Shown: positions 1 through 5,773 of the stretch, piece by piece | Numbering within the stretch: the first letter of the stretch is position 1 | Layout: each line of letters begins with the position of its first letter | From: Methanobacteriaceae archaeon | GTDB lineage: Archaea; Methanobacteriota; Methanobacteria; Methanobacteriales; Methanobacteriaceae | Length of the DNA stretch: 5,773 nt | Assembly: GCA_900766745.1 (NCBI GenBank) | Contig: CAAFWR010000026.1 | Span: 1 to 5,773 of the forward strand | Direction: 5' to 3' | Position numbers and translations under genes: made by a program | The notes under the pieces: model-generated | Databases searched by the model: none | What the model was told of the DNA's origin: nothing | The model's input: only the letters and a program-made list of their open reading frames with translations

Positions 1-1
1 A

Positions 2-3000
2 GATAAGAAATACCAGACAAATCCAGATTATAACAATATTCTGAATTATACTGGGTTAGATTCTTGGAACAAGCTGACAAACGGTGTTGTCAACGAAGAC
101 AAGAAAACAATTACATTTGCAGTCAATACAAATGATATTACGGCTTTATTCATGGATTTTGGTGGAGACCTTGTCGGAAACGAGTTTATCAAAGCTCACA
201 TCCAATGTTCTCCAACAGATATGAATGGAAAACTTATCACAGCTGATGATGGTTCTGTACAGGTTGCTAAAGATGTGTATGTCAACTCATTCTATGAATA
301 TGCAACAAATCAAATTGCTGTCGTTCAATCAAACATTGTAAAAACAACCGTAAAAGACCGTATGGTTTCTGGCCGACTTTGGATTGACAAGAACAAAGAT
401 GGTATCCAGTCATTTGATGAAGAAAGCATCGCAAGTAAGAAAATTGCACTTTACCGTACAACACCTAGCAATGTCGGAACAGATAAAGCACCTGTAACTG
501 TTGCTGGCAAGACTTTGTATCCAGCCTATACAACAACTGGAGATAAAGTCAGTCCTTCAACTACAGGTGAAAGAGGCGAATATGAATTCCATCAGCTTGA
601 AGCTGGAACTTATGTAACTGTTGTAAATGATGGAGTCATGGCCTATACAATCACTGGTAAAAAGCAAGGAACTGATACAGATATTGATTCAGATGCAGCA
701 GCAGGTGATATGAAAGATGACAGACCTTTGAACGCTCTTTCAGATGAAATCAATCTGGTAGACAGCTGGACATCTGAACACAATGACTTTGGATTCTATA
801 GAACCGTAGCTCCTCAGACAACTTTGAAAAAAGTATGGAACGATGACAATGATTCAGAAGGTTTCAGACCTCTTGTTATTGACGTTGATATAACAGGCAG
901 CGATGGATCGTCAAAGACAGTTCGACTGAGTGCTGCTGAAAACTGGTCAAAAGCTGTTGGAGACCTTTCCAAATACACAGATGACGGTAAGGAAATCAAA
1001 TACACATTCGCCGAAAAGGAAAATGGAAATTATACAGGCAAAGCTGAAATCCAATCAGGTCGAATCGTATTTACAAATACAAAGACCGTTGAAAAGAAAA
1101 CAATCAGTGTCAAGAAGGTCTGGGATGACGACAGCAACAGAGATAAGATCCGTCCTCGTGAAATCACAGTTCAGCTTCTAGGCGACGGCAAAGTTGTTCA
1201 GGAATATGACGGTCTTGGAGAAGGCGACGGCTGGAGTTATACATTTAATCCAGTCAACCGCTTCAAAGACGGTAAAGAAGTCGAATATACAGTCCGTGAA
1301 AAAAATACTCCTCAAGGATATACAGTATCTTATGCTAAAAATGGAAACAACTGGACAATTACCAATTCACATACTCCTGAAAAAACAGAAGTAAGTGTAA
1401 ACAAGGTATGGAACGACAGTGAAAACCAGGACGGTATCCGACCAAATTCTATAAAAGCAGAACTTTATGCCAACGATAAAAAGGTGCAGGAATTTACATT
1501 GGATTCGAATGATGGCTGGACTAAAACATTCAGCAATCTAAACAAGAATGAAAACGGCAAGGCTATCCAGTATGAAATTCGTGAAATATCCGAAGTAAAA
1601 GGATATACTTCTGCTGTATCAAACAAAGGAAATGCATGGACAATCACGAACACACATAAAACTAGCAAGACATCTGTTTCCGGTACAAAGACATGGAACG
1701 ATGACGAGAACCGTGATGGAATCCGTCCAGATTCTGTAACTGTTCGTTTATATGCCAACAACAAGGAAATTGCTCATAAGAGTGTTAACGCCCAAAGTGG
1801 ATGGAAATATGAATTCACTGATTTAGATGAATTCAAGGCAGGTCAGAAAATCATCTATACAGTATCTGAAGATGCGGTTGAAGGTTATACAACATCGTAT
1901 GATAAATTCAACTTGTTTAATACTCATGATATAAACAAGTTGTCTGTATCAGTCAGAAAAGCATGGGATGACAATGAAAATCAGGATGGAATCCGTCCTG
2001 AAAGTGTCACAGTTCGCCTGTATAAAAACGGTACAGCAACAGATAAAACATTGACACTGTCTGACAAGAACGGATGGCAGGCATCATTTACCGATTTGTT
2101 TGAAAAGGAAAATGGTGTAAACATTGATTATACTGTTCAGGAAGAAAATGTTCCGAGTGGATATACAGCATCTGTTAAAAAAGATGACAACGGTATCTTT
2201 GTAATCACGAATTCTCACACACCAGCTCTTACATCTGTATTCGTTACAAAATCATGGAACGACGACAATAACAGAGATGGTATGCGTCCAGACAATATTT
2301 TTGTAACTTTATACGGAAATGGTGTTGAAGCAGCTAAAGAGACAATTTCCAAGGATATGAACTGGACTTACATTTTCAGCGGACTTCCAGCTTATTCTCA
2401 TGGCAAGAAAGTAGTTTATACAGCAATTGAAGATGAGGTTGTTCCTTACACATCAGAAACAGTCCAGAATGAAAACGATATTCAGATTATAAACTCATAT
2501 GAACCTGCAAAGATGTCTTTAAAGATTCGTAAAGAGTGGGATGACAAAGACGATGCTGACAAGATTCGTCCTGAGTCTGTAACGATTCATCTTCTGTCAA
2601 ATGGAACGGACATTGGAACATACGAAATTACAAAAGAAAATGACTGGGAGCTTGAGATTCCAGACCTGTTCATGTTTGAAGATGGGGAATCTATTGAATA
2701 TTCTGTTACCGAAGATGATGTAGATGGCTATACTTCTAAAATCGTCGACATGCATAAGGTCTTGGAAAATGAAGATGACAAGGACGACAATGATGATGAA
2801 GAAATCGAACCTTATATAATGGAAGGCCCTGAATTTGATTTTGTCATCACAAATTCTCATACTCCAAAGCCAGAACCTAAACCAGAAGCTCCTTCACAGA
2901 AGCCTTCTAAGCAGGACCCTCCTGCTAAGATAACGGTCAAAGCAAGTGAAATTCCTACGGGTGTTCAATCAGGAGAAGCTTTCTGGCTGATTCTGTTCTG

Positions 3001-3064
3001 TGCATGTTTCACCGTCTGTATTGTGATGCTGATGAAACAGGGTATGAAGAAGCGAAAGAAATAG
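2..3064 (+). CDS. Multi-domain Cna_B surface adhesin, wall-anchored, 5'-partial
   Basis: The frame is open from the first bases of the window, so this is the C-terminal ~1020 residues of a longer protein whose signal peptide is outside. The visible order is: an unassigned segment (2-361); an SdrD_B-like domain (about 362-802) opening with SGRLWIDKNKDGIQ; seven Cna_B domains (818-2866) with the K-x-W...D-G-I-R-P signature; a Pro/Lys/Glu-rich spacer (2861-2932); the motif SEIPTGV (2945-2965); a hydrophobic span from F/W at 2981 to about 3040; and a basic tail KKRKK before TAG. Such proteins are exported, linked to the cell wall or a pilus by a sortase, and hold a binding head away from the surface on a stiff stalk. 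Cna_B domains typically form Lys-Asn isopeptide bonds. Which ligand it binds cannot be told, because the N-terminal head is missing. A downstream ATG at 152 is unlikely to be the start: it has no ribosome binding site and upstream codons remain open and protein-like. The class is secure; the role as adhesin is inference. Confidence 0.93.
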   Translation, partial: DKKYQTNPDYNNILNYTGLDSWNKLTNGVVNEDKKTITFAVNTNDITALFMDFGGDLVGNEFIKAHIQCSPTDMNGKLITADDGSVQVAKDVYVNSFYEYATNQIAVVQSNIVKTTVKDRMVSGRLWIDKNKDGIQSFDEESIASKKIALYRTTPSNVGTDKAPVTVAGKTLYPAYTTTGDKVSPSTTGERGEYEFHQLEAGTYVTVVNDGVMAYTITGKKQGTDTDIDSDAAAGDMKDDRPLNALSDEINLVDSWTSEHNDFGFYRTVAPQTTLKKVWNDDNDSEGFRPLVIDVDITGSDGSSKTVRLSAAENWSKAVGDLSKYTDDGKEIKYTFAEKENGNYTGKAEIQSGRIVFTNTKTVEKKTISVKKVWDDDSNRDKIRPREITVQLLGDGKVVQEYDGLGEGDGWSYTFNPVNRFKDGKEVEYTVREKNTPQGYTVSYAKNGNNWTITNSHTPEKTEVSVNKVWNDSENQDGIRPNSIKAELYANDKKVQEFTLDSNDGWTKTFSNLNKNENGKAIQYEIREISEVKGYTSAVSNKGNAWTITNTHKTSKTSVSGTKTWNDDENRDGIRPDSVTVRLYANNKEIAHKSVNAQSGWKYEFTDLDEFKAGQKIIYTVSEDAVEGYTTSYDKFNLFNTHDINKLSVSVRKAWDDNENQDGIRPESVTVRLYKNGTATDKTLTLSDKNGWQASFTDLFEKENGVNIDYTVQEENVPSGYTASVKKDDNGIFVITNSHTPALTSVFVTKSWNDDNNRDGMRPDNIFVTLYGNGVEAAKETISKDMNWTYIFSGLPAYSHGKKVVYTAIEDEVVPYTSETVQNENDIQIINSYEPAKMSLKIRKEWDDKDDADKIRPESVTIHLLSNGTDIGTYEITKENDWELEIPDLFMFEDGESIEYSVTEDDVDGYTSKIVDMHKVLENEDDKDDNDDEEIEPYIMEGPEFDFVITNSHTPKPEPKPEAPSQKPSKQDPPAKITVKASEIPTGVQSGEAFWLILFCACFTVCIVMLMKQGMKKRKK
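362..802 (+). other. SdrD B-like domain with EF-hand-type calcium loop (within the adhesin)
   Basis: This part of the adhesin begins V-S-G-R-L-W-I-D-K-N-K-D-G, the usual opening of SdrD_B domains in staphylococcal and clostridial surface proteins. The twelve residues coded at 386-421 (DKNKDGIQSFDE) fit an EF-hand-like loop, with D, N and D at positions 1, 3 and 5, G at 6, I at 7 and E at 12. A second acidic stretch follows (GTDTDIDSDAAAGD, about 671-712), at the place where SdrD_B domains carry a further Asp-rich calcium site. The domain closes with D-F-G-F-Y (785-799), also typical. Calcium binding is inferred from motif shape only. By family knowledge it would stiffen the stalk. Confidence 0.75.
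818..2866 (+). repeat. Seven tandem Cna_B domain repeats (protein-level repeat, about 95 codons each)
   Basis: Seven copies start near 818, 1097, 1385, 1670, 1940, 2231 and 2513. The marker tryptophan codons lie at 836, 1121, 1409, 1694, 1964, 2255 and 2537, so unit spacing is 285, 288, 285, 270, 291 and 282 bases, all multiples of three. Every copy has Lys two residues before the Trp (K-x-W), Glu in the Y-x-x-x-E strand and Asn in the closing strand (ITNSH, ITNTH, FTNTK, LFNTH or IINSY). These are the positions of the Lys, catalytic acid and Asn that form the intramolecular isopeptide bond in this fold. Copy 4 is the shortest; copy 7 is about 70 bases longer because of an acidic insert. The copies are clearly diverged at DNA level, so this is an old array rather than a fresh duplication. 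Confidence 0.9.
2861..3061 (+). other. Wall-spanning spacer and atypical sortase signal (IPTGV, membrane segment, basic tail)
   Basis: After the last Cna_B domain the protein runs through a Pro/Lys/Glu spacer (TPKPEPKPEAPSQKPSK), as found where surface proteins cross peptidoglycan. It then shows SEIPTGV (2945-2965), about 20 hydrophobic residues rich in Cys, Phe, Ile and Met, and the tail MKKRKK. The layout is that of a cell wall sorting signal, but the motif is I-P-T-G and not L-P-x-T-G: the variable residue between Pro and Thr is absent. Similar (V/I)PTG tails occur, to my recollection, on other clostridial-type Cna_B and SpaA-like proteins, so it may be read by a specialised sortase. If it is not cut, the segment would still act as a membrane anchor. 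Confidence 0.75.
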
Positions 3065-3073
3065 TTACATTTT

Positions 3074-3106
3074 GCACGAAAGGGGCTCAAAGCCCTTTTC
3101 TTGTGC
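3074..3106 (+). terminator. Rho-independent terminator after the adhesin gene
   Basis: The inner stem GGGCT/AGCCC with a CAA loop is extended outward by G-U, three A-T pairs and a G-C pair. After a two-base bulge (TT) a further GCAC/GTGC stem closes it. The inner hairpin is followed directly by TTTTCTT, so the run AAAGGGGCT...AGCCCTTTT has the classic terminator form. It starts ten bases after the adhesin stop codon. It should end adhesin transcription and insulate the next gene. Confidence 0.85.
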
Positions 3107-3120
3107 GACGTAGCAGGTGC

Positions 3121-3150
3121 TTATCTAAAAACTTAAACGTGTGCTATAAT
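3121..3150 (+). promoter_or_regulatory. Extended -10 promoter for the topoisomerase gene
   Basis: A perfect TATAAT lies at 3145-3150, preceded by TG one base upstream (TGCTATAAT), an extended -10 element for the housekeeping sigma factor. The -35 region is weak: the best match at suitable spacing is TTATCT (3121-3126, 18-base spacer). Extended -10 promoters often tolerate this. The expected start of transcription is near 3156-3158, giving a short leader of about 33 bases. Confidence 0.7.
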
Positions 3151-3175
3151 ACAATATAAGAATAAAACACTTTTG

Positions 3176-3183
3176 AAAGGAGA
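3176..3183 (+). promoter_or_regulatory. Ribosome binding site of the topoisomerase gene
   Basis: AAAGGAGA is a near-perfect Shine-Dalgarno sequence, with seven bases between its last G and the ATG at 3190. It fixes the start codon. Confidence 0.85.
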
Positions 3184-3189
3184 CCAAAT

Positions 3190-5619
3190 ATGGATTTAAT
3201 CATCACTGAAAAGCCGAACGTATCCAAACAGGTCAAGGAAGTTCTGGCTCCATATGCAAAATATACGAACTTAGGCAAAGGCAAGATGCCTTTGGGATAT
3301 TATGAAGATGAAAACTATGTCATCTGCAACACAGTTGGACATTGTGTCGAAATCTTTGCTCCAGAGGAGATTGACTCCTCTTTTGGATGGGATTTGAATG
3401 TTCTTCCTTATAATCTTCCTAAAACTCTTCCATTAAAAATCTCAGAAGATAAGAAATCACTTTTCAAGACAATTCAGACATGCTTCAGTAAATATCAGTA
3501 TGACAAGATTTATATCTGCACAGACCCCGACAGAGAAGGTGAGAATATCTGGCGTAAAATCAACAAGATGCTGAAGCCTTACAAAGCTAATCAGATTCTT
3601 CGTGTATGGATTCATGAATGGACACCTGAAGGGCTGCGAGATGCATTTGATAAAGCTTTTCCAGATTCTGAAAAAGACGGATTAGCAGACGCAGCAACAT
3701 GTCGAGAAGAAGCTGACTACATCATCGGAATGAACTGTTCAGTAGCCCTGACAAAGAAATATGCCGTCGGCAGAGGCAATGTTGTTTCTATCGGGCGTGT
3801 TATGGGGCCTACGATGCATATCGTCTATGACCGCGAAAAAGAAATTCAGAATTTCGTTCCAGAACCTTATACATCTGTATCCTTGACAACATCGACAGAT
3901 GATCCTAATGAAACATTGACTCTTTATATGAAAACAGACAAGAAGCTGACTCGTCAGGAAGCTGAAACTGTCAGGTCGATTGCGATGGGACTTGATCCTA
4001 GAATCGAACTGCACAAAACTGTAAAGAGTTCTTTATCGAAATGTCCAGAATTGTATGATGCTACGACAATTGCTCAGGATATGAACAAGAGATATGGTTT
4101 CTCTGCCAAGAAAACAGCTGATATTATTCAGAAGCTTTATCAGGATTACGCTTTAACGACATATCCTGGAACCAATGCTCGAAAGATTTCCGTAGGTTCT
4201 GCAGCAGAATCATGGAAAATTCTAAACAATCTTCCAATCTATCGAGATGTCTGTGAAGAAATCAAGTCAAATTCATGGCAACCATCAGGACATGTTGTAA
4301 CAACAGAAGGTCTTGCCCACGAGGCTATTACTCCTGTATATGGAAGCGTAAATCCTTCGAATGTAGCAAGATTGACTTCGGATGAAAGAAAAGTCTATGA
4401 AGCTATTTGTGAACGATACCTTGCAATCTTCTATCCAAAGGCTGAAATCGAAAGAACAACGATTCAAGGTCAGAAAACAGGATATACATTCGAAACTTCT
4501 GGGAAAGTTGTAAAAGAAGCAGGGTGGATGAAGATTTTAGGAATGGGCAGAGATTCATTCCTTCCTATGATTACAGATGGAAAAATGTACGATATCACAG
4601 ATTTTGTTCTGGATGATAAGAAAACAACGCCTCCTGCAAGATATACAGAAGATTCCCTGCTTTCTGCTATGAAAAATGCTGGAAATTTCGTAGAGGACAA
4701 GGAAGATGCCAAGCTTTTGAACAGTAAGGAAATCGAAGGTCTTGGAACAGGTCGTACTCGTCCTGCCATCCTTGAAAACATCAAGAAAAGAGGTTACTTC
4801 GAAGTTAAAAAGAAGACAATCTTCCCGACAGAAAAATGTATGGCTTTATTCGATATTCTTCCGGATACGATGCTTTCTTCTCCGTCTTTAACTGCGAAAT
4901 TTGAAAGAATGATTCAGGACGTAGAAGATGGAAATATGACAACAGAACAATACCGTCAGTTCATTGATGAAGGTGTCAACGGCATTATCGAAAAAGTAAA
5001 GAATGATTCCAGAGGTTTGAAGATTTCTCAAGGGAATGCTGGCACTGCGTTAACTTCGCTTGTATGCCCAGTCTGTGGCAAGCCTTTACAGGAGAATTCA
5101 AAGGCTTTTGGATGTTCAGGATGGAAAGAAGGCTGTTCTTTTACAGTGTGGAAGACGATTGCTGGAAAGACATTAACCGCAAAACAAGTAAGCGATTTAG
5201 TGTCTAATGGCCGCACAGGTTTAATCAAAGGATTTGTAGGGAAGAGTGGCAAGAAGTTTGATGCGTATCTCGTTTTAGATAACGGTAACAAAATCAAATT
5301 TGAATTCGACAACCCAGTTAAACCATCGGGCGATAATGGCGGTAGTGGAAGTGAGATGAAATGTCCAGTTTGTGGTGCTCCAATGCTAGAGAATTCAAAG
5401 GCGTTTAGCTGTTCAGCCTGGAGAAACGGCTGTTCATTTACCGTATGGAAAACCATTGCCGGCAAAACTTTATCTAAACGCTATGTAAATGACCTACTTA
5501 CAAAAGGTCGCACAGGTCTAATCAAAGGATTTGTGGGGAAAAGTGGTAAGAAATTTGATGCGTACCTAGTTTTGGATAGCGAAAACAAAGTCAAATTTGA
5601 ATTTGATAACCCCAGTTAA
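3190..5619 (+). CDS. topB: Type IA DNA topoisomerase, topoisomerase III (TopB-like), with C-terminal zinc-type repeats
   Basis: The enzyme family cuts one DNA strand through a tyrosine, passes a strand and rejoins it, removing negative supercoils and separating linked DNA. The start is fixed by AAAGGAGA and by the first Toprim strand, LIITEKPNVSKQV (E7). The metal-binding Toprim motif TDPDREGE follows (D112, D114, E116). Next come RVWIHEWTPEGLRDAF, the EEADYIIGMN helix, SIGRVMGPT (R203) and YDATTIAQDMNKRYGFSAKK. The tyrosine expected to be catalytic is Y325 in ALTTYPGTNARK, close to Y328 of E. coli topoisomerase III. AHEAITP (H377) and GLGTGRTRPAILENIKKRGY complete the core. Two C-terminal repeats with CPVCG start near residues 626 and 725 and match the topoisomerase C-terminal repeat family (Toprim_Crpt). 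At 809 aa it is longer than E. coli TopB (653 aa) because of this tail. Odd points are Gly where Y-x-R-T-D/E-S enzymes have Arg, and a stop caused by one extra C that cuts off a third repeat. It has its own promoter. A conjugative-element copy is likelier than a chromosomal housekeeping one, but that is inference. Confidence 0.92.
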   Translation: MDLIITEKPNVSKQVKEVLAPYAKYTNLGKGKMPLGYYEDENYVICNTVGHCVEIFAPEEIDSSFGWDLNVLPYNLPKTLPLKISEDKKSLFKTIQTCFSKYQYDKIYICTDPDREGENIWRKINKMLKPYKANQILRVWIHEWTPEGLRDAFDKAFPDSEKDGLADAATCREEADYIIGMNCSVALTKKYAVGRGNVVSIGRVMGPTMHIVYDREKEIQNFVPEPYTSVSLTTSTDDPNETLTLYMKTDKKLTRQEAETVRSIAMGLDPRIELHKTVKSSLSKCPELYDATTIAQDMNKRYGFSAKKTADIIQKLYQDYALTTYPGTNARKISVGSAAESWKILNNLPIYRDVCEEIKSNSWQPSGHVVTTEGLAHEAITPVYGSVNPSNVARLTSDERKVYEAICERYLAIFYPKAEIERTTIQGQKTGYTFETSGKVVKEAGWMKILGMGRDSFLPMITDGKMYDITDFVLDDKKTTPPARYTEDSLLSAMKNAGNFVEDKEDAKLLNSKEIEGLGTGRTRPAILENIKKRGYFEVKKKTIFPTEKCMALFDILPDTMLSSPSLTAKFERMIQDVEDGNMTTEQYRQFIDEGVNGIIEKVKNDSRGLKISQGNAGTALTSLVCPVCGKPLQENSKAFGCSGWKEGCSFTVWKTIAGKTLTAKQVSDLVSNGRTGLIKGFVGKSGKKFDAYLVLDNGNKIKFEFDNPVKPSGDNGGSGSEMKCPVCGAPMLENSKAFSCSAWRNGCSFTVWKTIAGKTLSKRYVNDLLTKGRTGLIKGFVGKSGKKFDAYLVLDSENKVKFEFDNPS

Positions 5620-5719
5620 GCCGTCAGGCAACAACAGCAACAGCGGAAGTGATATGAAATGTCCAGTCTGTGGTTCTCCGATGTGGGAAAATTCAAAGGC
5701 GTTCAGCTGTTCTGCTTGG
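5056..5719 (+). repeat. Tandem topoisomerase C-terminal four-cysteine repeats: two intact, one truncated
   Basis: Three direct repeats occur. The CPVC codons begin at 5065, 5362 and 5660. The first spacing is 297 bases (99 codons) and the second 298, so the third unit is one base out of phase. Each intact unit reads C-P-V-C-G, N-S-K-A-F, C-S-x-W, G-C-S-F-T-V-W-K-T-I-A-G-K-T-L and ends G-K-K-F-D-A-Y-L-V-L-D. Four cysteines in a C-x2-C...C...C layout suggest zinc binding, probably for single-stranded DNA contact. Units 1 and 2 share long near-identical DNA blocks (for example 5221-5310 with 5518-5607), a sign of recent duplication or gene conversion. Unit 3 stops matching after the C-S-A-W codons at 5719. 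Confidence 0.9.
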
Positions 5720-5725
5720 TTCTAA
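5620..5725 (+). pseudogene. Out-of-frame remnant of a third topoisomerase C-terminal repeat
   Basis: If one C of the CCCC run at 5610-5613 is ignored, the topoisomerase frame continues through N-P-V-K-P-S-G, a Ser/Asn/Gly linker, M-K-C-P-V-C-G-S-P-M, then E-N-S-K-A-F-S-C-S-A-W-F, to a TAA at 5723-5725. This matches the start of units 1 and 2 almost word for word, including three of the four cysteines. The remnant lacks the fourth cysteine and the rest of the fold (about 60 residues). Past the C-S-A-W codons only a ten-base match (AAACCATTGC, 5724-5733) to the K-T-I-A segment remains, consistent with a 27-base deletion between two TGG codons. The piece is therefore broken twice: by frameshift and by truncation. 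Confidence 0.85.
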
Positions 5726-5726
5726 A

Positions 5727-5764
5727 CCATTGCAATTTTTAGTACGATTTGTACTTTGCAATGG
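5727..5764. repeat. Inverted repeat (hairpin) at the window end
   Basis: CCATTGCAA (5727-5735) is exactly complementary to TTGCAATGG (5756-5764). Inside lie AGTAC (5741-5745) and GTACT (5751-5755) around a GATTT loop. This gives a 9 + 5 bp stem with a five-base T bulge on one side. No clear T run follows on either strand, so a standard terminator is not well supported. It lies directly at the point where homology to the topoisomerase repeat is lost, and could be a weak transcript end, an element boundary or a by-product of the rearrangement. Confidence 0.6.
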
Positions 5765-5773
5765 AATAGAAAA

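Noticed and set aside
152..154. ATG as the start of the adhesin gene
   Set aside because: The same frame is open to the window edge with protein-like codons upstream, and there is no ribosome binding site before this ATG. The gene is 5'-partial.
1465..1764. A 99-codon minus-strand open frame within the adhesin
   Set aside because: It is a mirror of the Cna_B coding repeats, with no ribosome binding site or family signature.
818..2866. Regular ~285-base periodicity as a CRISPR or DNA-level satellite array
   Set aside because: The units are diverged in DNA, keep the reading frame and match a known protein domain. The period is far too long for CRISPR.
3065..3189. A riboswitch or small RNA in the intergenic gap
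   Set aside because: The only structure seen is the terminator hairpin. The predicted leader downstream of the promoter is too short for a regulatory RNA.
5028..5465. A 145-codon open frame on the minus strand
   Set aside because: It lies wholly within the topoisomerase repeats, has no recognisable motifs, and its internal repetition mirrors the zinc repeats on the other strand.
5727..5764. The terminal inverted repeat as a standard Rho-independent terminator
   Set aside because: The stem is AT-rich with a five-base bulge, and neither strand has a convincing T run right after it.

Overview
The window reads as low-GC DNA (roughly 40% by eye), most likely from a Bacillota (Firmicutes) bacterium, perhaps a gut Clostridia or Erysipelotrichia relative. 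The grounds are AT-rich codon use, a strong AAAGGAGA-type ribosome binding site, a Gram-positive wall-anchor-like protein tail, and a multi-Cna_B surface adhesin. The species cannot be named from this sequence.

Layout. Positions 2-3064 (+) hold the C-terminal ~1020 residues of a large surface protein whose start lies upstream. In order it has an unassigned stalk or head segment, an SdrD-type B domain with an EF-hand-like loop, seven tandem Cna_B domains that all keep the Lys/Glu/Asn isopeptide triad, a Pro-rich wall spacer, an atypical IPTG-type sorting signal, one membrane segment and a basic tail. A strong hairpin terminator (3074-3106) follows, then an extended -10 promoter (TGCTATAAT, ending at 3150) and a good ribosome binding site. 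These lead to a type IA DNA topoisomerase of the topoisomerase III group (3190-5619, 809 aa) with two C-terminal four-cysteine repeats. Directly after its stop codon lies the remnant of a third copy of that repeat. It is put out of frame by one extra C in a CCCC run (5610-5613) and is cut off by a second stop at 5723-5725. The window ends in an inverted repeat (5727-5764).

How the parts fit. The two genes have separate functions, and the terminator plus promoter between them suggest separate transcription. A sortase-type adhesin beside a TopB-like topoisomerase is an arrangement found in integrative and conjugative elements of Gram-positive gut bacteria. There the topoisomerase is thought to serve element DNA processing and the adhesin cell contact. 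No relaxase, coupling protein, integrase or attachment site lies in the window, so the mobile-element reading is inference.

The most unusual points are the frame-shifted third zinc repeat and the departure of the topoisomerase active-site tyrosine neighbourhood from the family pattern (Y-P-G-T-N-A instead of Y-x-R-T-D/E-S).
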